From Cyanophora paradoxa (Eukaryota > Glaucocystophyceae > Cyanophorales > Cyanophoraceae), in the NCBI GenBank assembly GCA_004431415.1, contig QPMI01000239.1:48764-112763 (forward strand): a DNA stretch of 64,000 bases. The letters are read 5' to 3'. Shown piece by piece: positions 11,847 through 23,608 of this stretch. How positions within the stretch are numbered: the stretch's first letter is position 1; each line of letters starts with the position of its first letter. The notes beneath the pieces are model-generated. The model did not search any database. It was not told the origin of the DNA and saw only the letters and a list, made by a program, of their open reading frames with translations. Both the position numbers and the translations under genes were made by a program.

Positions 11847-13767
11847 CGCTAGCGCTGCGCTATTCTCCCCGCTCTTCTGCCGTTCTTGAGCTTCTTGGCG
11901 AATTCTTTGTTTTCTTTCAGCAGTACCCGTCGCGTTCGCCGCAGCCTTTCTTAAGTATGCGCGTGCGTTCGCGCTGCGCAGCAAAGCCCAGCATGCGCAG
12001 ATCTAGAGCTCGGGTTCGAAAGTTGATGCGCGCGATGGAGGGCCAGGCAACTACGAGTCTACGACGTCGACCACTCAAAGTCGCGCTCATAGCTATAGGT
12101 GGGGTTGCTACTGCGCTTCTCTGTCTTTTTTATGTGCTCTTCTTGACTTGCACCGTCCTACCGAGTCGCAGGGGCCTGGGGTCGCTTTGCCTCCGGCTCT
12201 GCCGGCTCTGCGATGTGTGCAGGAGGGAGACGTTCGACATTCGACATTCGCCTTGCTTCTCCAGTTCCTCGCGCGCGCGTGCTAGTTCACGTGCTTCTCC
12301 GGTTCTTCTCCAGTACGCGTGCACGTTACTCGTTTGGGCCGGGTCGCACATTCGCAGCTGCGAGTGTACGACGTCATCCGGTGCGCTCGCCCCTATTGCA
12401 AGCCCTGTGCAACAAGCCCCCGGAGTCAGCCCGGGCCCGCGGTCGGCTCTGCGACGCGCGCGTGCAGGAGGGAGACGCTTGAAAGGCTGCAGCTGGCGCG
12501 CGGAGTGGATGGCGGAGCTCGAGGTGCGGGCGTGCACGCCGGGCATATGCATGCCGGTGCTGCCCGTAGCGAGCAACGCTGACCGGGACCTCCACGTGCA
12601 CCGCCCCTCCCGCACCGCGCAGGGCGTCGCGCACCGCCGGCGCCCCCGGCCCGCCCTCCCGTCGAGCCCCGCACCCCGGCCGCGACCCCGCTCACCCCGT
12701 GCGCCTGCAGGCCTTCGGGGGCCTCGCGAGAGCCCTCTGCGAGGCGGCCCGCGGCCGGCCTGGCGCCTGACGTGATTACCGTTGCCTGCGTGTCTTCGCA
12801 AGTATTTCCTCGCACACCGACCATGGGCCTGCAGCTGGCGGCGCTTCGCTCTCGGCTTGGGCGTCGGCGTCGGCATCCTCCGATGCTCGCGCGCTTCGCG
12901 CGGCGGCCTCCGACCCGCAGGCGTCTCCGCGCGGCCCCATTTTCCTCTTGGATTCCCTCTCCGGCCTCCTGGCCAAGCTGCGAGCGCGATATTAAATGAG
13001 TCCTGGCATGCATATGGGTACTTCTCGCGACAAGTTGAGCTTAGCCATAGATCTATACTAGCTAGAGATTTCGATATCGAAATGTCAACTTTAATTTGTT
13101 CATGATATCGATCATGGTCTGCTCGCCACGAGCCGCTGAGCTTGCCGCAGTGCAATTGCGTTTCCGCGAGCCGCGAGACTTCGAGGCTCCTCGAGGCTTG
13201 GGGGGGGGGGGGGGGGGGGATGGCCTCGAGGGCATTATTTCGTTTCAATTGCAGGAGGGCATTACAGATCGATTTCATGAGTCACTGAGTCACTGAGTCA
13301 AGCAAGAGGCCCGGGGGGGGGCGGGGCGGGGTCCAGCTGCAAGCCCTGGCTCAGTGGGCAACGTTAACGGGGTTCGCCTAGGCCTGCCTGTACTTGGCCA
13401 TGGCCACTAACTGCGACGTTCCCAGCTCCGAATTTTCTCTTTTCTTTTCTTCCCGATCTTCAAATTTTCTTTCAAGTTTGCCCAAGTTGATTCACTGCGT
13501 CAACTTGCGCTTGCAAGATTTCTCTTTAATTTGCAACAACGCATCTCGGAGTCCGGATCCAGACCTACTGCAGGGGCTAGAGCTGGCCGGAAATCCGATG
13601 ATCTGACTCCGATGATCTGACTCCAGGCCCCGAGGGAAAAAAACCACACGCGCAGGAAATCCGATGATCTGACTCGGCGGAAAGAAGTACCACGAATACG
13701 AGTTCGGCGGATGCAGGCTATCAAGTAACTGGTCATGAAGCTGAGCCTAACACTTCGACGAGAGTCT
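11847..13767. other. Unresolved stretch, possibly with one undetected gene
   Basis: No family is recognised. The plus strand has a possible terminal exon ending at a TAA at 12993-12995 with the tail IFLLDSLSGLLAKLRARY. The minus strand over the same bases can be read with the tail SVCEEILAKTRRQR. The two are mutual shadows and I cannot choose. A near-repeat of about 25 bases (GGCTCTGCGA then GTGCAGGAGGGAGACG) occurs near 12205-12231 and again near 12444-12475. A G run lies at 13200-13219. The motif CCGATGATCTGACT occurs three times, at 13595, 13609 and 13661. Confidence 0.4.
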
Positions 13768-16700
13768 TCATCCCGTGCAGTCGAAAGGCCGCGCGATGAG
13801 GCGGTCACGCGAAAGCGACGCCGGGGCCGCCCGACGCGGCGGCCGCGGGGAGGGTCGCGGGGCGCGGTGCGGGGAGCTCGAGGAGGGCGGGGAGGGCGGG
13901 GGCGGGGGCGGCGGGGGCGGCGGGGGCCCCCAGGCGATGCAGCGCCAGAGGTCGCGGACGGGCTCGAGCTTGGCCTCCTCGTCGCCGAGCTCGGGGAGGA
14001 GGCGGCCGGCGAGCAGCAGCACGGGCCCCGCCACGATCTCGAGAAAGGCGAGCACGTGCTCCGCCGCCCCGCGCCACGCCCCCGCCAGGTGCTCCGGCAG
14101 CCGCCCCTCCTGCCGCCCCCGCGCCACCGCCGCCTGCCGTGCCGCCACCCCGGGCCCCCACGCCGGCGCAAGCGGGTTCGACCCCTGCTGCTCCGCCCCC
14201 TCGCCCGCTGGCGCCGAGGCGGCCGGCTGCTCCGCGCGGGTTGCGAGGGAGGGGGCGCGGGGAAGGGCGGCGGGGGGGCCCGGGCGGGCGGTGGGGGCCG
14301 TCGAGGGGCCCAGCGCGGCGCCCAGGCTGCCGAAGAGGGGCATGTGGGGGATCGGCGTGAGCCCGCCCCGCGCTGCCCGCCCCCAGTGAGGCCGGCGGCG
14401 GGATGCAGAGGGGCGGCAGAGCGCGAGACGGCGGGGGCGCACAGCGGAGGGAGAAGAAGGAGTTGGCGGAGCTGGCGCCGTCCGACCTGCGCACGACGCG
14501 GGGGGACGGGGCGCGACTCAGCGGGCGGCAGCAGCGGCACCGGCGCGGCGGGGGGCGCGGACGCGATGTTCTCGCCCTCGGCCTCCATCCAGTCGGCCGT
14601 CTCCGCGCCGCGCATCTCGGGGAAGAAGCGGTAGCACTGCGCCGCCGGCCCCGCCGGGTCGTCCGGGGCGCGGGGCGGGCGCGCGCGCGGGCGGGCCGCA
14701 CGGTGGAGGGCCCGCAGCGCTCCGCCGCCGACGGGATCTGGGCCACGCGCGCGGTCGGGGGCCGGCGTGGGCGGGCCCCGCGAAGCGCGGACCTTGTAGA
14801 CGTCGACCAGCGAGCAGAAGCGGAAGAGGAAGACGCAGAGGCGGCGGCGGGCGGCGGGGGAGAGGGACCAGGCGCGCCCGACGTCCCCGCAGCGCAGCGC
14901 CTCGTACTCCCCCAGCGCCCCGTCCATCCCCAGCACGAACGACTGCCCCGAGGGCGGGGCGCTCAGCCGGCGCCGGCGGGGCGGGGCGGGCGCGGGCGGG
15001 GGCGGACGAGGGTCTCGGGGCCGCGTCGCCGGCGGCCTCGAGGCACGCGCCCAGCGCCGTCGCGCAGGCGTCGTCGTACTGTGCCCCGCCCCCCCGCGTC
15101 AGCGCCCCGCCGCCTCGTCGCCGGCGGCGCGCGGGCGCGCCCTGTCGACGTCGCCGATGACCTCTGCGAGGAGCGCGGCGACGCGCTCCTCCGCCCCCCC
15201 CGCCCCCTGCCCCGCCCCGGCCCCCGCCGCGCCCTCCAGCCGCGCCTCCCCCTGCGCCGCCCGCCGCCGCCGCCGGGGGGACGAGTGAGCGGCGCGGGCG
15301 GGCCGGAAGGCGGGGCGGGGGAGCGGGGCGGGGCGGACGGGGCGGAGGTCGGTGAGGGCGGAGGCGACGAGAGAGAGCCGCGGCTGCCCGCCCGCCCTCC
15401 CCGGCCCCGCCCCCTCCACCTCCCCCGTCCTGCCGCCCCCTCCTCAGACGCCCCCGTTTGCCCCGAAGCAAGGGCAGCCGAAGAGGGGCGCATGCGCCTC
15501 CCCTGGGGAGCGGGTGGGGGCGGGGCCGGGGCGCACGCGGGCCGGGATGGGAAGTGGATGCCGCGCGCGCGGTACGTCGTCGGGCGCGAGGTGCGCCCCC
15601 CATCCTCCTCCTGTACCCCGCCCCGGCCCGCCCCGCGGGTGAGGGCCGCTGGGCGGGGGCGGGGGCGGGGGCCGGGAGCACCGAGGCCCCCTCCGAGGCG
15701 CTCTTCACGTTGCGCGCCTTGAACGAGCGCTGCGCGGGGCGCGTGAGGGCGCCGCGGGAAGGGGCGATGGCAGGCAGCGGGCGCCTGGGTGAGCCAGGCC
15801 TTGGCGGCTTCCATCCCGCCACCGCCCTCCCCGGCCGCGAGGTCGCCGCCCGAGGCGGCGGGGACCTCCGCGCCCGGAGACTGCGCCAGCGCCACGGCGG
15901 CCGCGGGGCCCTTCCCGGCGCCCGCCCCTGCGGCCGCCTCGCTCGCCGGGGCGGGGGCGGCGGGGGTCCTGCCGGGCCCACCCTCCTCGGGGTCTGCGGG
16001 GCGGGGGCCCTCAGCGAGGCGGGGGCGGGAGGCGGGGCGGCGGGGCGGGGGCCCACCGGAGGCCGGGGCGCCGGCCTCCCCCGCTCCTCCTCGGCCACGC
16101 GGAAGGCCGCCAGCAGCGTCCTCACCGCCCCCTCTGCTCCGCGCCCCGCCCCCGCCGCGCGATCGGCGGGGCGGGGGCGGGGCGCGGGGCGGGCGGACCG
16201 GCGTTCTGGCAGAGGAGGGCGAGGAAGAGGCCGAGGACCTCGGCGGGGTAGACGTGGCGGCGCAGGCGGGGCACGCCGCGCACGAGCACGGCGAGCTGGT
16301 GCGCCGCCTGCAGCGCGTGGTGGAAGCCCCGCGCCCGCGTCCTGTACTCGACCCCCTGCGCCCCCCGCTCGGGGCGGGGCGGGCGGGGGGCGGGGCGGGG
16401 CGGGCCTGGAGCTCGTGGGCGAGGGCGGCGAGGGCGGGGGCGGAGCGGCGGACGAGGGAGGCGACGCCGAGCATGCGCAGCAGCTTCTCCACCTGCGCCC
16501 CCGCCGGGGCTCGCGGGGGCGCCCTGCGCGCTCCGGAGGGGGCGGGGCGGGGCGGGGCGGACGAGGAGGGCGGCCTCCGGGGCGGAGAGGAGGACCATCT
16601 CGCGGGCGTTGAAGCCGGCCTCGCCCACCCGCTCCCAGATGAACTCCCCCGCGCCCGCCCCGCGCCCCGCCCCTGCGCCCCCTCAGCCCGGCCCCCGCCC

Positions 16701-19700
16701 GCCCCCGCCGCCCGGCCCCGGCCCGTACCGGTGTCGCCCATGTCGGCCCGCGCCAGCGTGTCCTCCTGCATCCGGATCTGCAGCCCCCGCGTCAGCTCCC
16801 GTGCACGCTGCCGCCTCCGAGGGGGAGAGCGCGCCGCCGCCGCCGTCGCCCCCGGCACGGACATCTGCGAGCGCGCCTCCCCGCCGACCCCCGCCGCCGC
16901 CGCCGCCGACGCCGGCGAGCCGCGGCCGTCGGCGTGCGCGCCGGCGGGGGCCGCGAGGCTGCGCGGGCTCCCCGAGCCGGCGGGGGCCCCGAAGGAGCCG
17001 TGCCGCGACCGCACGGGCGCGGGGGCCGGCTTGCGCGCCACCTGGAGGCCGCGGCGCGTGAGGGAAAAGGCGGCGGCGGGGCGGCGGCGGCGGGACGGGG
17101 CGCACGAGGAGGAAGGTCTCCATGGCACCCTTGCCCTTCACCTCTGTCGGGCCAGGTTGGGGCAGCGCGGGGCGGCGCGGGGCGGGGCGCACGAATGGTG
17201 CCGCGGGGCTCCAGGTCGAAGGCGGGGCGGAGGCGAGCGGCGAGGGCGGCGCTGACGTGCACGCGGCCCGTCACCCCCGCGCTCTCCATCCGCGACGCCG
17301 TGCTGCAGGGGCGCACGCGAGTTCACGCGAGGCGCAGCGCGAGGCCCGGCGGGGCCGGGGGAGGCGGGGCGTGGCGCACTTGACGGTGTCCGACCAGACG
17401 TCGTAGGAGAGCTTCTTGAAGCCGACGACGCCCGCCACTACGGGGCCCACGTGCTGCCCCCCGCCCCGCCCCCTCAGCCCTGCCCGCCCTCCCCGCCCGC
17501 GCGAGGGGCGAGGGGCGGGGGGCGGGCGCGCCATGCCGACTCGGATGCGGAGGGCGACCTCCTCCTCCTCCCAGTCCTCCCCCGCCCCGGGCCCCGGGCC
17601 GGCCCCCGCCGCGAGCACCGCCTCCACCGCATCCTCCAGCTGCCCCGTACGCCGTCAGCCGAAGAGGGGAGAGAGCGGGGCCCTCGCTTGGAAGCTGAAG
17701 CACGCGGCGCACGTCGCGGTGGCGGACGGAGGTGCGCCGCCGGCGCGGCGTCGCCTCGGGCCCCGCCTCGCCCTCGCCCTCCCCGCCGGGGGTCCCGGGG
17801 GCACGCCGCCCGGGGACGCGCACGAGCAGCGGGGGGATCGTCTCGAGGGCCTGCGCGCCCCGCGGGATCCCGGAGCGCGGCGTCAGCGGGGGCCCGGGGG
17901 CGGGGCGGGGGCGGGGGCGGGGCGGGGCCTGGAGCATCTCGAGGGCCATGTCGGCGGCCGCCTCGAGGTGGCTGGGGAAGGGGAAGGGCAGCCCCGAGAC
18001 CGCCATGTACGCGTCTGCACCCCCGTCAGCTGCCGCGCCCCGCCGGCAGCGCGCCGGCGAGGCGCGCGGCGCCCACCCCCGATGGTCTTGATCTGCGGCG
18101 CGGGGGCGTCAGCGCGCGCGCGGGGCGGGGCGATCGCGAGCTCGAGCAGGAGGCGGGGCGGGGCGGGGCGGGCGGGAGGGCGGACCTTCTCGAGGCCGTG
18201 CTTCTCGCAGAGGGCGTCGAACTTGGAGAAAATCTCGTTGAGGGTCAGCACCAGCGCCCGCGGGTCCAGCCGCTCGCTGATGGTCTGCGGGGCGAGGGTC
18301 GCGCGGGGCGGGGCCCGGGCGCCGGGGGGGCGGGCTGGGGGGGGCACCGTGAAGCCGGCGATGTCGGCGAAGAGGACGACGACGTCCTCGAAGCGGCGGG
18401 CGAGGGAGATGACCGGCCGCTCCTCCAGCAGCTCCTTCGCCACCGGCGCCGGCAGGATGTTCAGCAGCAGGTTCTCGAACCTGCGCGCGTCGCCAGTCGG
18501 CGCGGCGCGCCGGGCGCGGCGGGGCCGGCGGCGGGGCCGATGGCGGGGGTGCACCGGCCCTTGCTCTCCTCGAGCTCGTGGAGGGCCTTGCGGCGGGCGG
18601 TGATCTGCGCCCCGCCCTCGCGCAAGCCCGGGGCCGGGGGTGCGGGGCGCGCGGGCCTCGCGTATGGAGCCGATGAAGAGGCGCTCGCCGGCCACGCTCG
18701 TCTGCGACACCGAGAGCTCGATCGCTGCCCCGCCCCGTTAGCCCGCCCTCCAGCCCGCCCCGGAACGGGCGCGCACGGAAGCTCTGGCCCGACTTGCGGA
18801 CGGCCTGCGTCTCGCGGAGGCGCCCCACGACCCGCGGCTCCCCTGCCCGCGGCTCGACACGGGGCACGGGGCAAGGAGGGCCGGAGGAGGGGCGGGGCAC
18901 CGCCGGCGAGGAACTGCTTGACGGCGCGGTGGTGCATGCTCGCGTACAGCTGCCGCGCGGGCGGCCTCAGCTGCAGGCGGCCCGCGAGCGCGAGGGCCTG
19001 CGGGGCGGACGCGGCTCATGAGGATCTCGATCTTGGCGCCGACGGCCTCGGCGGCCTGCCAGCCGAACATCTCCTCGGCGCGGCGGTTGAAGGCGGTGAT
19101 CGTGGAGCGCGCGTTCATGACGATGACGGCGTCGTTGCTGCCCTCCATGAAGGCGTTCATCGAGCGGCCCTCTTTCCAGCTCACGTCGCGCACCTGCCCG
19201 CCCCTGAGGCCCGACCCGCTCGGGCGGCAAGGCGGGGCGGGCCTGGAGGCAGAGGGTCTGCTCGAGGCCGGCCGGGTCCGGGTCGTACGCGCAGAGCCGC
19301 AGCTCCGCCAGGAAGCTGCCGGCGGGCCCTCAGGCAGGGCGCGGGGGCGAGGCGGCGGGGCGGGGCGCGGCGGGCGGGCCTCTCGCCGTCGGCGCGGCGG
19401 CAGACGGCGTCGTACTCGAGGGCGCGCCGGCGGCGGCCGCGGCCCGTCCCGGCGGCCCGCCCCCGCCCCCGCCGGCCGACGCGAGCGAGGGCAGCGAGGG
19501 GCTCGACGCCACGCTCCCGCCGGAGCCGCGCCGTAGCTCCGCGAGGAAGACTGCGGGGAACGGGTGAGGCGGCAGGTAGAGCTTGTGGAGGGAGCGGGGC
19601 GGGGCCGGGCGCGAACCGCCAGTGTTGAGCTTGGGGACGAGCTCGGAGAGGTCGCGGGGCGCCTCCGCCCCCGCCCCCACCCCGAACATCCGCCGCGCTG

Positions 19701-20652
19701 CCCGCCCCGCCCGCCCCGTCGCCCTCGCCCTGGAGCCCGGGCGGGGGAGGCGGGGCGGGCGCACCGGCGGCGTTCATGCGGGTGACGGTGCCGCTGGCGT
19801 CGACGCAGAGGTACGCGTGGCCCTGGTCGGCCTCAGGCGGGGGCGCGGGGAGGGGGGTGGGGCGCAAGGGGCCCGCCTGGAGGGAGAAGGTGGCCTCGAA
19901 GTGGCGCCGCCAGGCGAGGAGGGCGGCGGCGGCGGCCTCGCACTCGCCCCGCGCCTCTCGCAGCTCGTCCCGCAGCGCCAGCCACCGGCCCCCGCCCCGC
20001 CCCTCGCCCGCCGGCCCCTCCTCCCTGCCTCCCCTCCCCTCGGCCGCCGTCGCCAGCTGCGCGAGCAGGGCCGCCGAGGGCGTGCACGCCCGCCGCGCCG
20101 CCCGCAGCCGCTCCACGCTCCCCGCGCCGCGCCCCGCGAGAGCGTCGCCGCCGCCGCCGCGCAGGCCGCCGCGCCGCAGGCCATCAGCGCGAGGGCGGCG
20201 GCGAGGAGGGCGCGCGCGCGCTCGGCGGCGGCGGGCGCGAGGGCGGGGTCCGAGAGGGCGGCGGCGACGCAGGCGGCGGCGGGGCCGAGGAAGAGGGCGA
20301 GCGCCGCCAGCGGCCCCGCCGCCAGCACTGGGACGCTCACGCGCGGGGCCGCTCCGCCAGCCCCGGCGCCTTCGCCCTCGCGCTCAGTCGACGGGGGCGC
20401 CGGCGAGACGCGCGCCTCCGACGGGGACCGGAATGTGGCTGCCGACCGGGGCGCCGGCGGGCGGAAGGCGCGGCTGGTGTTGAGCGGCGGCGGCCCGCGC
20501 GGGGCCGCCGCGCGGGGCCGGGGCTTCTCGGGGGCATCGGCGAGGTCGATGCGGATGGAGGCGCCCTCGCCCGCGGCGGCGTCACCCCAGTCCGCCTTTC
20601 CGAGCACGTACACAGGCGCCCTCGTCGACGTCGACGTCGGCGCCGGCGTCAT
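13768..20652 (-). CDS. Membrane PAS-PAS-adenylate cyclase with a C-terminal degenerate PDE domain
   Basis: From the N-terminus: a Pro/Ser-rich stretch; two hydrophobic segments near 20345-20130 (VLAAGPLAALALFLGPAAA and RALLAAALALMACGAAACAA); a first PAS-like region (HAYLCVDASGTVTRMNAAG); and a clear PAS near 19190-18660 (SNDAVIVMNARSTITAFNRR, AEEMFGWQAAEAVGAKIEIL, ERLFIGSIRE). A class III cyclase follows at about 18480-17110. It has both metal Asp (VVLFADIAGFT; KTIGDAYM after splicing), the adenine-selecting Lys (IKTIGD) and Asp (SYDVWSDTV), and the transition-state Asn and Arg (TVNTASRMES, Asn codon split by an intron). The product is therefore predicted to be cAMP. Downstream, a helical region resembles PDEase_I: HHALQAAHQLAVLV, then HVYPAEVLGLFLALLCQN, and the tail LAFLEIVAGPVLLLAGRL. 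The HDxDH motif is absent. Splice sites in the 3' third and the ATG at 20652 are provisional. Confidence 0.82.
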
Positions 20653-21437
20653 CCCTCCACCCGCCCCCGCCGCGGCCGACGCTCCTCACGCGCACGCAGC
20701 CGACGCGACTGGTGGGCACTCGTTCCCGTTTGACGGCTTGACAATTGCTGGACGTCGACGGAAGCTGTGCGGCGCTGTCCGGATCCGTCCACAACGCGTA
20801 CGTTAACCCCTGCTCGAGCTCGCGCCGAGGGTGACAGTGGCCACTGATCGACAGGCCCCGCGGGCTGTCCGGCGGCCTTTTATGTGCTCTCTGCGCGGCC
20901 TCCGTTCGCAGAAGGCAAACTGCGCCGCCCGGGCGGCGCGGGCCGAGAATGCCGATGAGCTCCGACTCCGGAATCCTAACCCTAGCTACACGCCCAACGA
21001 ATGCGCGGCCTCCGAAAATGGCTAGTGTGTCGATGATAATCCCAGCGAGCCCCACGGCGGTCCCCAGCGGCCGGGCCGGCGCCGGGTAAGCTGCAGGCTG
21101 CAGCTGCAGCTGCACTGCGGCAGGCGAACACAAAAAAGACGCGTCCACAATGTCCCGGCCCCCCGGCCCGGGCCCCCGGCGCTCTCCCGGATGGTCGCTT
21201 TATGATCTTCTACTACCGCGGAAACGACATCGATGCGTAGGCGCGGCCCGGTGTGCGGCTGGGGTGCGGCTTCAACCTCTCGAGCTTCGTTCGCAACCGA
21301 TCGACGTGACGGGTACTCGTGAACGAGTCGGCGCCGCGCGTGCAAGCAATTGCAAGCGCAAGCAAGAGACCACAACAAGCACTTCAAGAGCAAGAAGAGC
21401 ACAAGCAAGGGCGCTGGTGCACCGACCCGTCCTTCAC
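20653..21437. promoter_or_regulatory. Divergent spacer between the cyclase and SPT2 genes
   Basis: The spacer should carry the promoters of both neighbours. It contains CAGCTG/CTGCAG repeats near 21092-21115. No additional gene is supported; open frames here lack resemblance to anything. Confidence 0.35.
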
Positions 21438-23251
21438 ATGTCGTACGAGGTCCACAGGAGCCGGGAGGACCGCGAGCGGGCGCTTGTTACCGTGCGCGGG
21501 CCCGTGCAGCGCACCCGCGGCCACGCTGGAGCGCGCGTCGCCACCTGACCTCGTTCGCTTGACAGTCGAAGCTCGTCACAAACCGGGACTACGCCGCCCT
21601 TTGGGACGAACCTGAGGAGGTCGCGAGGAAGCCTATAGCTACAGCACCCGCAAAGCCCATCGCGAGCTCCTCGAAGCCCCAGCTCCCGGCTGGCAGCAGC
21701 AAGTCCCCGTCGGGTGTGGGTGCGCGAGACGCGCAGCGCGCTCGCCGCTTGCCTTGACTGTGGTTTTTTGTGCACGAAGCATCCGCGTCCGCCCACTCGG
21801 CCCCGAAGACCGTCGCGGCGCCGCCGCGCCCGGCGCCGAGCTCCTCCCTTGCGCCCCCCGCCGCGCGCTCCCTTGCGACTCCCTCCCCAACCGGATCTTC
21901 TGGCCGCCCCGCTGCGTCCCCAGGCGCGGCCCAGCGCGCGTCGCCCGTCCCCAAGGTCCTCGTCGCCGCGCTCCCTGCCCTTGACTCCCGCGGCTGACGG
22001 CCGGCTGCAGGAGCTGCAGCGGGCGGCGGGGACGCTCGCCAGCAACCGCGATTACGGGAGCTTCCTGAGCGGGGACGCCCCCGCGCCGCCCCCGCGCAAG
22101 GAGGCCCGCGAGCCGAGCCCCGCCCCTGCCGCCGCCCAAGCCTCGTCGGCGCGCCCGCCGCCCCGCCGCCCCGCGCGCCCGCTGAGGCCGCGCGCAGGGG
22201 CCGAAGCGCGCGGGGACGGCGTCGGGGCGGGGGGCGGGTTGGGGCCGGGGGCGGGCGGGGCGGCGACGACGCTCTCGGCGGAGGACTGGAAGCGGGCGTA
22301 CGAGCGGGAGGCGGAGGCGCGCAAGAAGGAGGCCTCCGCGCGCCGCTTCGCCGAGGAGCAGGCCCGCCAGCTCGAGGCCTACGCCCGCCAGCTCCGCAGG
22401 GAGCTCCGCGCCCACGGCCTCGAGCCCCCGCCCCGGCCCCCGCCGCCTCCCGCCCCGCCCGCGACGCCCCGGCCCCGCCCTCCTCCTCCTCGGGCGCGCG
22501 GGAGCGGGAGCGGGAGCGGGCGGCGGCTGAGCGGGAGCGGGCGGCGTCGGAGAGGGAGCGCGAGCGGGCGACGGCGGCGCGGGACCGCGAGCGGGCCGCC
22601 CACGAGCGGGAGCGGGAGCGGGAGCGGGAGCGGGCGGCGCCGCGGGGGCGGAGGCGAGGCCGCCGCGGCCGTCGGCGTCGCAGTCGGGGGCCCCCGCGCG
22701 CCCCGTCCTCCTCAAGCCGAAGCGCGCCGCCCCCGCCGCCGCCGGCCGGCCGGCGCTGAGCTGCGCGGCAGGATCGTGGCGCCGGGCATGTTCCCCTACG
22801 CGAGCGACAGCGAGGACGAGCTCGACGAGGAGGCCGTCGAGGGCCCGCCCCCGCCCCTCCTGCCTCCGACCCCGCGCCCGACGCGGGCGCCGCCGCAGGC
22901 AACACGCGGGCGCTCATCTGGAACATGTTCGGCTACGACCCGAACAAGGTGCCGGGCTGGGGGGTGGGCGGAGGGCCGGGGGGGCTGACCGTGCGGGGCG
23001 CGGGAGCGCAGTACGCGGGGCGGGAGGACGAGGAGGACGAGGGGATGGAGGCGCGCTTCGACGAGATCCGCGCCGAGGAGCGCCGCAGGTGCCCGCCCCG
23101 GCCCCTCCAGCTCGCCGCCCCCGAGCGAGCGAGCGAGCGCCGTCGGCGGGGCGGCAGCGCGAAGATCGGGCGGCAGGAGGACATCGAGGAGGAGCGGCGG
23201 CAGCGCGAGGAGGAGGAGCGCGAGCGCGAGCGCAAGCGCAGGAAGAAGTGA
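21438..23251 (+). CDS. SPT2: SPT2 chromatin protein
   Basis: SPT2 is a nuclear protein that binds H3-H4 and assists histone recycling and repression during transcription. The C-terminal hallmark is assembled from three exons: ALIWNMFGYDPNK, then YAGREDEEDEGMEARFDEIR, then RRSAKIGRQEDIEEERR and a basic-acidic helix ending in KRRKK at 23251. The joins are GTGCC-GCAG introns near 22951-23010 and 23088-23159, and both keep frame. The central part is disordered and Pro/Ala-rich, with a charged coiled-coil-like segment (EDWKRAYEREAEARKKEASA) near 22285. Two copies of an NRDY motif, LVTNRDYAALWDEPEE (near 21573) and LASNRDYGSFLSGD (near 22035), sit in separate exons. The start is the ATG at 21438, followed by an intron at 21492-21565. 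Exon limits around 21712-21800 and 22500-22800 are uncertain. Confidence 0.85.
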
Positions 23252-23608
23252 CCCCCGCGGGGCGCACACGCGTGGCATCCCACACTTCTGGCGGATCGGA
23301 AGGAGACCTGTCAATGTGGCGTGGAAATCGAAGACTGCACATAACTGCAACATTCTCCTTTACAAATACAAAGTAAGTACTCTGCGAGATCTAGAGCGAC
23401 AGAACGCGAAACTGCGACATAGTAAAGAACTCTTACTGCAATGGAATAGCCTGATAAGTGAAACTCTGACACTGCAGCTGGGAAATGTATTATGCTGTGA
23501 AGGGTTAAAACGGATCACTCGCAAGGCGAAGGGCTACACGAAATGGCTCTCGCGATCGTGCAGGCCCTCGGAGGGCCGCCGTGCTGCGTTGCGGCGAGGA
23601 GTGCGCGG

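Noticed and set aside
14518-17255. Long plus-strand and minus-strand frames over the 3' part of the cyclase gene as separate genes
   Set aside because: Exon segments resembling a PDE continue on the minus strand in order, and the other frames are GC-driven shadows. Transcript data could still split the gene.
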